NCBI GenBank assembly: GCA_010021705.1
Contig: RGMU01000101.1
Location: 1-6,060 of the forward strand
Source of the DNA: Chitinophagia bacterium
GTDB taxonomy: Bacteria; Bacteroidota; Bacteroidia; Chitinophagales; Chitinophagaceae
Direction of reading: 5' to 3'
Length of the DNA stretch: 6,060 bases
Below the pieces are notes generated by a model that saw only the letters and a list, made by a program, of their open reading frames with translations, made no database searches and was not told the DNA's origin. Position 1 is the first letter of the stretch; each line of letters begins with the position of its first letter. Positions 1 through 5,674 of this stretch are shown here, piece by piece. The translations under genes were made by a program, and so were the position numbers.

Positions 1-861
1 AGTTACAAAAATTACATTACCGATATTATTTCTTATTTTTACAACATGTAATTGTACATCAATCCATTTTAACTCATCATGATTAGAGCCATTTGTCATA
101 TTTTCTAAATCCTTACATAGATCATTGACTAATGATTCTGATTTACATTGCAATAATATTTTTTTGATAGATTCAGTGTAGGCATCTCTTCCTACGTGGG
201 ATCTTTCTCTATTTAATGCTTTGCTGAGTGCTTTTGATTTTTCTATGATGTTATAACTAAACAAAAATGATTCTTCCTCAGCAATTTTTACACCATTTAC
301 ATAAATACTTACGTTACTATTGTCAGATTTTTTATATACTTGTCCTGTCTTTGTTTCTTCTATTAACTTTGATTTAGAAAATTTAACAAACAATTCTTTA
401 GCGGCATTTAAATCCTTTTCGCTTACCCCATTAATCGTAACTTCTGTTCCAATAAAATTAGGCTCCGTAGATTGATTAATTTTAGCGTGTATTGTTTCTA
501 CATCTGCAAAACCTTTTTTAGGCGACTTGCATAATGAAATATCATGGTGCTTTGATTTGATTAATACCTCTAATTGGTTTCTATCAAAAGTTGCCAAAGC
601 ATCTTTCAATCCGATACCAAATTTTCCAATTACAGTTGGATGATTTAATTTCTCTGGATTTTCTTTTTGTGTAAGGTTTTTATAGTGCAATCCTCTTCCA
701 AAGTCCCTTATTATTAGTTGCTTTTTAGAGTGGGTTATTTGAACATCTTTTGTCTTTGTTATGGTTTGCTCGTCAAGGGCATTTGAGATAATTTCTCTTA
801 TTGCATGGTATATTTCCCAATTTTCTAAGATAGTTTCAATATTTAAATCAAATAATTCCAT
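1..861 (-). CDS. GHKL-type (Bergerat-fold) ATP-binding protein of unknown function, 3' end outside the window
   Basis: The frame is open from the ATG at 861 down to position 1, giving 287 codons with no stop; the C-terminus lies beyond the left edge. Seen in the translation are all the ATP-site motifs of the GHKL superfamily (gyrase B, Hsp90, histidine kinase, MutL): an N box EIISNALD at residues 23-30 (E23, N27, D30), a G1 box DFGRG at 53-57, a G2 box GKFGIGL at 79-85 and a GTEV motif at 138-141. There is no histidine-kinase phosphoacceptor helix in the visible part and no signal peptide or membrane segment, so a soluble ATP-driven conformational protein is likely. The conserved-looking stretch ALNRERSHVGRDAY near residues 215-228 resembles uncharacterised bacterial 'ATP-binding proteins' I recall, but no function is assigned to them. 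Codon usage is strongly AT-rich, unlike queA next door. Leader about 15 nt, with no Shine-Dalgarno. The ATPase fold is secure; the biological role is unknown. Confidence 0.88.
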   Translation of the reverse strand, partial: MELFDLNIETILENWEIYHAIREIISNALDEQTITKTKDVQITHSKKQLIIRDFGRGLHYKNLTQKENPEKLNHPTVIGKFGIGLKDALATFDRNQLEVLIKSKHHDISLCKSPKKGFADVETIHAKINQSTEPNFIGTEVTINGVSEKDLNAAKELFVKFSKSKLIEETKTGQVYKKSDNSNVSIYVNGVKIAEEESFLFSYNIIEKSKALSKALNRERSHVGRDAYTESIKKILLQCKSESLVNDLCKDLENMTNGSNHDELKWIDVQLHVVKIRNNIGNVIFVT

Positions 862-882
862 AAATTAAAAGAGTACTTTGCG

Positions 883-890
883 CAAAGTTA
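883..890 (-). promoter_or_regulatory. Bacteroidota-type -7 promoter box for the GHKL gene
   Basis: On the minus strand this reads TAACTTTG, an exact fit to the Bacteroidota -7 consensus TAnnTTTG. Initiation would fall near 877, about 15 nt before the ATG at 861. No clear TTG is seen at the expected -33 distance. The box lies in a 14-bp perfect palindrome (875-888, ACTTTGCGCAAAGT), which may be chance or an operator. The 13-nt string around it is identical to the one ahead of queA. Confidence 0.5.
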
Positions 891-915
891 GCCGTTGCCC
901 GCTGTAAGTAAGCAG

Positions 916-952
916 TTGCCCTAAATTTAACTTTTTAGAAGAGCGAGGGCAA
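916..952. other. Inverted repeat between queA and the GHKL gene
   Basis: TTGCCCT at 916-922 is the exact reverse complement of AGGGCAA at 946-952, separated by 23 nt. It lies downstream of the queA stop and upstream of the GHKL promoter, where a queA terminator might be expected. The loop is long and no T-tract follows on the minus strand, so a classical intrinsic terminator is not supported. A further copy of GTTGCCC occurs at 894-900. Role unknown. Confidence 0.25.
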
Positions 953-991
953 TGAAAGGAAATCTGTGTTAATTAGAAATTTTCAGCACAC

Positions 992-2215
992 CTATTCACT
1001 TACCCACAACAAAGTTGCATCGCCATAGCTTAAAAACTTAAAATGGTGGTTAAGAGCGTAGTGGTACACGGCTCTCCAGTTGTTGCCAATGGCAGCAGCT
1101 ACCAAAAGCAACAGTGTAGATGACGGTTGGTGAAAGTTGGTTATTAAGCCTTTGGCAACTTTTATGCGGTATGGCGGGGCTATAAGCAGTTGCGTATATG
1201 CGGTGTAGTGGGTCAGGCTGTGGGTGTGCATATAGGCTAATAATGCCAGCAATGCCTCACTTGGGGCTATGGTTGTGGCAAGGCTGCTAAGGTGGTAAGC
1301 ATCCCATTGGGCTATGGCAAGGGAGGTATAATTTTGTGTTAATATTTTAACACCTGTCCAAAATAGGGTTTCTAAAGTGCGGAGCGATGTTGTGCCCACG
1401 GCTACAATGCCCGTAGGCAGGCGGTTGATAATTTCTTCCAAACTTTGCCGGCTTACGGAGATATACTCATGGTGCATGGTGTGCTGCGCCAAAGAAGGGG
1501 CTTTTACGGGCATAAACGTACCGGCACCCACATGTAGCGTAACTTTGGTATAGTTAATGTGTTTTAGGGCAAGGTCAGCCAGCACTTGGGGGGTAAAGTG
1601 TAGCGAGGCTGTTGGGGCTGCTACGCTGCCTTGTATTTGCGCCAATACCGATTGGTAACGGTCTCTGTCTGCGGCATCTGGCTCCCGCTTAATGTAAGGT
1701 GGCAGGGGAATATTGCCCACCTCCTGCAACACTTGGGCAAACGTGCTCCCCCCCTGCCATGCCAATGCTATAATGTAGCTATGGGGCGTTTGCTTTACAA
1801 GGGTAGCGGTTAAGTGTAACCGGGCGGGGGCATGGCAAGCAGTAAGCACTGTATTTTCAGTCCATTTTTTAGCACCGCCTACCATACAGTGCCATTGTAC
1901 GCATTCTGTTTGTGCTAAGGAAAGGGCAATATTACCGGTGCACTCACCGGCAGGTTCTAAGCAAAATAGCTCAATAAGCCCGCCGGTAGGCTTTTGGAAA
2001 AACAGCCGGGCAGGGATAACCTTCGTATTGTTAAACACAAGGTGGGTGTGGGTGGGTAAGTGCTCCGGCAAATGTAAAAATTGTGTTTCTGATATGTTGC
2101 CGTTATCATAAATTAATAGCTTTGAGGTATCGCGCTTTTCGGGGGGGTGCTGTGCTATTTTTTCAGCCGGGAGGGTATAGTCATAGTCGGCAATATTTAT
2201 GTCTTGTGGGTGCAT
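992..2215 (-). CDS. queA: S-adenosylmethionine:tRNA ribosyltransferase-isomerase (QueA), long variant
   Basis: QueA transfers and isomerises the ribosyl group of S-adenosylmethionine onto 7-aminomethyl-7-deazaguanine in the tRNA wobble position, making epoxyqueuosine in the cytoplasm. Family motifs run in order along the 407 residues: LVFNNTKVIPARLF (59-72), LPPYIKR (171-177), VAAPTASLHF (198-207), LHVGAGTFMPVK (227-238), MHHEY (247-251), VGTTSLRTLE (273-282), LITNFHQPSSTLL (357-369) and YGDATLL (397-403). The ATG at 2215 gives the usual MHP start. The protein is about 50 residues longer than the roughly 350-residue classical enzyme. Most of the excess lies between VGTTSLRTLE and LITNFH (about 285-350), and there are local changes such as SLHF for the usual GLHF. 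I recall that Bacteroidota carry such a roughly 400-residue form, sometimes beside a short QueA, so this copy could be a paralogue with a shifted role. Membership of the family is certain; exact substrate is inferred. Confidence 0.95.
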   Translation of the reverse strand: MHPQDINIADYDYTLPAEKIAQHPPEKRDTSKLLIYDNGNISETQFLHLPEHLPTHTHLVFNNTKVIPARLFFQKPTGGLIELFCLEPAGECTGNIALSLAQTECVQWHCMVGGAKKWTENTVLTACHAPARLHLTATLVKQTPHSYIIALAWQGGSTFAQVLQEVGNIPLPPYIKREPDAADRDRYQSVLAQIQGSVAAPTASLHFTPQVLADLALKHINYTKVTLHVGAGTFMPVKAPSLAQHTMHHEYISVSRQSLEEIINRLPTGIVAVGTTSLRTLETLFWTGVKILTQNYTSLAIAQWDAYHLSSLATTIAPSEALLALLAYMHTHSLTHYTAYTQLLIAPPYRIKVAKGLITNFHQPSSTLLLLVAAAIGNNWRAVYHYALNHHFKFLSYGDATLLWVSE

Positions 2216-2223
2216 GGGTGATT

Positions 2224-2271
2224 TTAGTGTATTTGTGTAAGGTCGGCTTCGGAAAGTCCTAATCTAGCCAT
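2224..2271 (-). other. Possible 15-codon leader ORF upstream of queA
   Basis: On the minus strand an ATG at 2271 opens a 15-codon frame (MARLGLSEADLTQIH) that ends with TAA at 2224-2226, 8 nt before the queA ATG. The same frame is open for eight further codons upstream, back to about 2295. It could be a translated leader peptide coupled to queA, the tail of a decayed gene, or chance. Nothing beyond position and close spacing supports translation. Confidence 0.15.
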
Positions 2272-2317
2272 TATGGAGGCTATTGATGTATAGTGCAGGC
2301 ATGGGCGGTTTTATGCG

Positions 2318-2325
2318 CAAAGTTA
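2318..2325 (-). promoter_or_regulatory. Bacteroidota-type -7 promoter box for queA
   Basis: The minus strand reads TAACTTTG, matching TAnnTTTG, and the surrounding 13-nt string (2314-2326) is identical to 879-891 ahead of the GHKL gene. Initiation near 2312 would give a leader of about 95 nt before the queA ATG. No clear -33 TTG is visible at the right distance. Confidence 0.45.
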
Positions 2326-2431
2326 GGGAAAAAATCTACGATAGGCAGTTTTTGGGCGTATGGTAGGTAGTTTAAGGCTATATTTAAAAAATAAATAGCC
2401 GGTATTAACTATTAGAAATAGCAAAAAGACG

Positions 2432-2439
2432 TACTTTTG
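2432..2439 (+). promoter_or_regulatory. Bacteroidota-type -7 promoter box for the DUF349 gene
   Basis: TACTTTTG fits TAnnTTTG exactly and is followed by CA, as is common for this promoter class. Initiation near 2446 would give a leader of about 120 nt. The -33 region around 2409-2413 has no good TTG. This promoter may also serve the closely packed genes downstream. Confidence 0.5.
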
Positions 2440-2512
2440 CACGTGTTATTCACTAAATTAAAATAATCAACGGCAAACAGTAATTTTTAGCAGTTAACTA
2501 CTTTTTCATACT

Positions 2513-2526
2513 TCCCGCTTGCGGGA
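2513..2526 (+). other. Short hairpin with CUUG loop in the DUF349 leader
   Basis: TCCCG at 2513-2517 pairs with CGGGA at 2522-2526 around the tetraloop CTTG, a stable loop type. It lies about 43 nt before the ATG at 2569. With only five pairs and a short TTT after it, it is weak as a terminator; it could be a small leader structure. No ligand-binding RNA is recognised here. Confidence 0.3.
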
Positions 2527-2568
2527 TTTCTACACTTTATTGGTACAGACACAACACATCAACACAAC

Positions 2569-3429
2569 ATGGCAGCAGCGGAACTACACACAGACTTACA
2601 GCAATGGTGGGCAGCACAAGAATTTGAAGGTAAAGAGATATATTCATTGAGCGAAGACGGTACGCTTTCGCTTATTGATGCGCCCCCGTTAAAGGCAAGG
2701 AAAATTACCACTCTTACGCTTGAAGATGCCGACCTTACGTTGGCTACGCTCCGCGACAAGTTTACACCGCTGCATGAAGAAATGGTTGCCCTAATGGTAG
2801 AGTGGAAAACAGTGCCCGATAAGCTAACCCTTGACAGAAAAATTACCCAGCAAATGGAGAACATAGCTTCTACTTATGCTATTGGTAATCTGTTAGAAAT
2901 AGCGCAAACGTTGGAAGAATGGCATAAAGAAATTACCACCGCCATTGATGCTAATTATGAAGCAAAACTTGAAATAGTAGCCAAAGCCGTTGCTTTAATT
3001 GATAACACAAATTGGAAAGAAACTACCCAGGCATTTAAAGATTTGTCTGACCAATATAAGGTAGCCGGCTACTTAGACCGGGAGCGTAACGAAGCACTGC
3101 TGAACCGCTTGGAAGATGCTCGCGCCTCGTTTTACGAAAAAAAGAAGGCACACTTTGAAAGTGAAGATACAGACCTGATGCTGAACCTTGACCTGAAAAT
3201 TGAGTTGGCAGAAAAAGCAGAAAGATTAGCACAGGCAGAAAGCTGGAAACAGGGAACAGAATTTTTCCTTTCCGTAGTGGAAGAATGGAAGAAAATAGGA
3301 CGCACACTCCCCAAAAAGAATGAAGAGCTTTGGCAAAGAATAATGACTGCCAAAAACAATTTCTTTGACCGCAAAAAGGAGTTCTTAAACGCACAAAAGA
3401 TAGAGCAAGAAGCCAATTTGAGAGCATAG
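2569..3429 (+). CDS. DUF349-repeat protein, N-terminal part of a broken gene
   Basis: The 286 residues from the ATG at 2569 are charged, helical and soluble-looking. They have a unique N-terminal region (about 1-128) followed by tandem DUF349 units with an exact 77-residue period: unit 1 at 129-205, unit 2 at 206-282, and unit 3 starting at 283. Unit 2 shows the family pattern clearly (EEWKKIG, then EELWQRI, then FFDRKK). DUF349 proteins are uncharacterised helical-repeat proteins found widely in Bacteroidota. Four residues into unit 3 the frame meets TAG at 3427-3429, while the rest of unit 3 and all of unit 4 continue in another frame from 3422. The ATG is preceded by an A/C-rich stretch without a Shine-Dalgarno. 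If translated, this would be a truncated protein lacking the last repeats and the coiled-coil tail. Confidence 0.85.
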   Translation: MAAAELHTDLQQWWAAQEFEGKEIYSLSEDGTLSLIDAPPLKARKITTLTLEDADLTLATLRDKFTPLHEEMVALMVEWKTVPDKLTLDRKITQQMENIASTYAIGNLLEIAQTLEEWHKEITTAIDANYEAKLEIVAKAVALIDNTNWKETTQAFKDLSDQYKVAGYLDRERNEALLNRLEDARASFYEKKKAHFESEDTDLMLNLDLKIELAEKAERLAQAESWKQGTEFFLSVVEEWKKIGRTLPKKNEELWQRIMTAKNNFFDRKKEFLNAQKIEQEANLRA

Positions 3430-3442
3430 CGAGCCTATTTGG
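3419..3442 (+). other. Deletion and frameshift junction inside DUF349 repeat 3
   Basis: In intact units 2 and 4 the distance from the NL(D/A) triplet to the tryptophan of ELW is 47 residues. In unit 3, NLRA ends at 3426 and the matching tryptophan codon begins at 3440. Only 13 nt lie between them where 135 are expected, so about 122 nt are missing. This is not a multiple of three, and it explains the switch from the first frame (stop TAG 3427-3429) to the next (open from 3422, after TGA 3419-3421). The deletion endpoint lies around 3426-3430. Confidence 0.75.
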
Positions 3443-4033
3443 AAGCGATTTATTGAGTGCCAAGAGGCATTTTTTGAAGCAAAAAAGGCACACCAATCCT
3501 CTACCCGCCAAGCGCAGGAAGCCAACCTTGCCAAAAAGCAGGCTATCATTAAGCGCATGGAAGAGATAAAAAACAGTAACCGTTGGAAAGAAGTTACCAT
3601 AGAATTTAACCAACTGTTTGACGAGTGGAAAACAATAGGTCCGGTGCCTTATAACCTGAATGACGAGCTTTGGGCTACGTTTTCAAGTATAAGAAAGGAA
3701 TTCTTTAAGCGCAAAGATGCCTCCCGTGAGGAAAGGGAAATGCAGTTTGAATACAAAAAGTCGGCACGGTTAGAGCAGGCACATACTTTTGTACGCAAGC
3801 TAACCCGCGAAATAGAAGAGGAAAAAGAAAAGCTGACCGACTTTAACGCCGCTTTGGAAAACATTACCCCCGGTAAAAAAGCCAAAGAACTTAAAGACCA
3901 TTTGGAAGCCCTTATCAGCGACAGTACGATAAAAATAAAGCGTTTAGGCGAAAAGTTAGAAGCCGCTCAAGAGGAGCTAAACTTTGTGATGGCAAACGAA
4001 AAAAAGATTGCAAGACAAGCCTATAAAAAATAA
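3422..4033 (+). pseudogene. DUF349-repeat protein, C-terminal part in a shifted frame
   Basis: This frame opens after TGA 3419-3421 and runs to TAA at 4031-4033. It begins with the end of repeat 3 (SEPIWKRF, then AFFEAKK), continues with the complete repeat 4 (3524-3754: EWKTIGPVP, then ELWATF, then FFKRK) and ends in a lysine- and glutamate-rich coiled coil of about 90 residues. The first ATG in frame is at 3557, inside repeat 4, so a separately initiated product would be 158 residues and would lack the start of a domain; no start signal of its own is visible. The sequence is otherwise well conserved and has no further stops, which suggests the break is recent or is an assembly error. Restoring the missing segment would give one protein of about 528 residues. 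Confidence 0.75.
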
Positions 4034-4041
4034 TAATTCTG

Positions 4042-4072
4042 TTGAAACAAGTTGAATATAACAGTACTTTTG
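4042..4072 (+). promoter_or_regulatory. Promoter-like -33/-7 pair inside the beginning of the queE frame
   Basis: TTG at 4042-4044 and TACTTTTG at 4065-4072 are separated by 20 nt, close to the Bacteroidota -33/-7 arrangement. The -7 box has the same sequence as the one at 2432-2439. Initiation would fall near 4079, about 35 nt before ATG 4114. The TTG that would serve as start codon is then the -33 element. This would let queE, uppP and pheS be expressed independently of the broken DUF349 gene. Confidence 0.45.
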
Positions 4073-4695
4073 CTTACAGGGCAGAAGACCGGTTACTGTG
4101 CCAATATCCGGTAATGGAGCATTTTCATACCTTGCAAGGGGAAGGTGCTTATACGGGGCATAGTGCTTATTTTATACGCTTAGGAGGCTGCAACGTAGGC
4201 TGTACATGGTGCGATGTAAAGGAAAGCTGGGATGCCCATAATCACCCTTTAATTCATGCAGAAACATTGGCACAAACAGCCAAAGAATCCGGAGCACACA
4301 TAGCCGTGATTACGGGTGGCGAACCTACCTTGCACCACCTTGCCCCATTGTGCGATGCGCTACATGCACAGGGTATGCGCATACACATAGAAACATCAGG
4401 CACGGCACCACTAACCGGCAATATAGACTATATTACCCTTTCGCCCAAAAAGTTCAAAGCACCGCTGCCTGCAGTTTTTCCGCTTGCCGGTGAGCTAAAG
4501 GTAGTGGTTTACCACCCTTCAGACCTTGAGTGGGCACAAACACACGCCCCAAAAGTATCCCCCCACTGCAAGCTATATTTACAGCCCGAATGGAGCAAAA
4601 AAGATAAAATTACACCGCTTATTATCACTTTTATTAAACAACATCCGCAATGGCAGCTATCTTTGCAAACGCATAAGTATATTAACATACCTTAG
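4042..4695 (+). CDS. queE: 7-carboxy-7-deazaguanine synthase (QueE), radical SAM enzyme
   Basis: QueE converts 6-carboxy-tetrahydropterin to 7-carboxy-7-deazaguanine, the ring-contraction step of the queuosine precursor pathway, using a [4Fe-4S] cluster and S-adenosylmethionine. Numbered from the TTG at 4042 (217 residues), the protein shows LQGEG at 31-35, a canonical CX3CX2C cluster motif (C50, C54, C57) in GGCNVGCTWCD, the SAM-binding GGEP at 92-95 and the typical C-terminus SLQTHKYINIP. The start is uncertain. TTG 4042 lies 8 nt after the DUF349 stop, whereas ATG 4114 (codon 25) would give 193 residues beginning MEHFHTLQGEG. A promoter-like sequence inside 4042-4072 favours ATG 4114, while the PVMEHF segment, which resembles the first strand of homologues, favours a start further upstream. 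The pathway partner QueA is encoded on the opposite strand nearby. Function is secure. Confidence 0.95.
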   Translation: MKQVEYNSTFAYRAEDRLLCQYPVMEHFHTLQGEGAYTGHSAYFIRLGGCNVGCTWCDVKESWDAHNHPLIHAETLAQTAKESGAHIAVITGGEPTLHHLAPLCDALHAQGMRIHIETSGTAPLTGNIDYITLSPKKFKAPLPAVFPLAGELKVVVYHPSDLEWAQTHAPKVSPHCKLYLQPEWSKKDKITPLIITFIKQHPQWQLSLQTHKYINIP

Positions 4696-4726
4696 CGCAT
4701 TATAATATAACTATTATTTACACGCC

Positions 4727-5674
4727 ATGACTTGGATTCAAGCCATTATTATAGCCATAGTAGAAGGACTAACAGAGTTTTTGCCTATATCTTCTACGGC
4801 GCATATTAAGTTTACCCGTGCCATAATGGGCATATCAGCCGGCAATGCTTTTATGGATATGTATGACATCGTTATTCAATTTGCTGCCATATTAGCCGTA
4901 GTATTCCTATATTTTAAGAAGTTTATTGATGTAAAAAACATCTCTTTTTACATTAAGTTAGCCATAGCGGTGATGCCATCTCTTATTTTTGGCTTTTTGT
5001 TTAAGAAGCATATAGATAAAATGCTGGGCGATGTAACCGTAATTGCCTGCATTACGCTTGCCGGTGGCGTGCTGTTGCTGTTTATAGAAAAGCTATTGAA
5101 AAACAGCAAAATTGAAGAAGAAGAGCAAATAACACCTATTAGTGCGGAGTTCGCACCTTACATAGTATTGATAAACGGCAAAATTGAAGAAGAAGGGCAA
5201 ATAACACCACTTAATGCCCTTAAAATAGGCGTTTTTCAACTTTTAGCCATATTACTGCCGGGCTTTAGCCGCAGTGCTGCTACCATAATAGGGGGCATGG
5301 CAAACGGGCTAACCAAAAAAGCCGCCGCAGAATTTTCTTTTTTCCTTGCCGTGCCTACAATGGCTGCCGCCACGGCTAAAGACATTTGGGATACAATGAA
5401 AAGTAGCCCCCAAGTGCTACACGATAGCAGCAATATTGCCACTTTAGGCATAGGCTGCGCTGTTGCGTTTATAGTATCTGTATTGGCTATGAAATCGTTT
5501 TTAAGCTATGTACAAAAGCATTCGTTTGCTGCGTTTGGCATATACCGCATTATAGCGGGTTGTGCCATGCTTGCCCTTATATATACGCATGTAATCAAAA
5601 TACCACCTGCCACCACTACCCGCATACAAACCCCTAAACAGCACGCTTTATGCACGAACTACACAGCCAAATAG
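4727..5674 (+). CDS. uppP: Undecaprenyl-diphosphatase (UppP/BacA), with internal duplication
   Basis: UppP is an integral membrane enzyme that dephosphorylates undecaprenyl pyrophosphate so that the lipid carrier can be reused for peptidoglycan and other surface polymers; extra copies give bacitracin resistance. The first active-site motif is EGLTEFLPISSTAH at residues 13-26 (E13, E17, S22, S23, H26), and the second is PGFSRSAAT at 178-186 (R182). Hydrophobic segments lie near 45-62, 74-92, 103-121, 163-178, 203-218, 236-256 and 267-289. The usual SSTGH reads SSTAH here. At 315 residues the protein is longer than the usual 265-280. A 24-residue tandem duplication around 123-170 lies in the linker between the two halves of the enzyme, and a polar tail follows residue 290. 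The ATG follows the queE stop by 31 nt with no obvious promoter, so co-transcription is likely. The stop lies 25 nt inside pheS. Confidence 0.95.
   Translation: MTWIQAIIIAIVEGLTEFLPISSTAHIKFTRAIMGISAGNAFMDMYDIVIQFAAILAVVFLYFKKFIDVKNISFYIKLAIAVMPSLIFGFLFKKHIDKMLGDVTVIACITLAGGVLLLFIEKLLKNSKIEEEEQITPISAEFAPYIVLINGKIEEEGQITPLNALKIGVFQLLAILLPGFSRSAATIIGGMANGLTKKAAAEFSFFLAVPTMAAATAKDIWDTMKSSPQVLHDSSNIATLGIGCAVAFIVSVLAMKSFLSYVQKHSFAAFGIYRIIAGCAMLALIYTHVIKIPPATTTRIQTPKQHALCTNYTAK
5094..5208 (+). repeat. 72-nt tandem duplication in uppP (recognisable arms 5094-5136 and 5166-5208)
   Basis: Positions 5094-5136 match 5166-5208 at an offset of exactly 72 nt, with 3 mismatches in 43 (5100, 5105 and 5124 against their partners). 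In protein terms KIEEEEQITP (128-137) recurs as KIEEEGQITP (152-161). The reading frame is kept because the unit is 24 codons. The rest of the unit (5137-5165 against 5209-5237) has diverged or was trimmed. A within-gene slippage or unequal recombination event is the simplest explanation. Confidence 0.85.

Larger units (their letters stand above)
2216..2568. other. Divergent intergenic region between queA and the DUF349 gene
   Basis: This 353-nt stretch contains no convincing gene. It holds the queA leader with a possible 15-codon ORF (2224-2271), a minus-strand -7 box (2318-2325), a weak AT-rich hairpin (GGCTAT at 2376-2381 against ATAGCC at 2395-2400), a plus-strand -7 box (2432-2439) and a short GC hairpin in the DUF349 leader (2513-2526). 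I looked for a preQ1 riboswitch in the queA leader and could not recognise one. Confidence 0.6.

Noticed and set aside
962..991. Intrinsic terminator directly after queA
   Set aside because: Only a weak GTGT/ACAC pairing and no T-tract on the minus strand; the evidence is too thin to call.
1631..1813. 60-codon plus-strand open frame inside queA
   Set aside because: It is antisense to a region of QueA with clear conserved motifs, and its translation resembles nothing recognisable; it is a shadow frame.
2216..2312. PreQ1 riboswitch in the queA leader
   Set aside because: The deazapurine context made it worth looking for, but I could not find the stem, C-rich loop and A-rich tail of the known class.
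2559..2864. Minus-strand open frame of 101 codons over the DUF349 gene start
   Set aside because: Serine- and valine-rich shadow of the sense coding region with no motif; the opposite frame fits the DUF349 protein.
3419..3442. Programmed ribosomal frameshift joining the two DUF349 halves
   Set aside because: No slippery heptamer is visible at the junction, and about 40 residues of the repeat are absent. A frameshift alone would not restore a normal repeat.
3035..3613. Long minus-strand open frame (192 codons) opposite the DUF349 gene
   Set aside because: It arises opposite lysine/glutamate-rich helical repeats, gives a low-complexity F/L/S-rich translation, and spans the deletion junction by chance. 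The sense strand carries the periodic domain.
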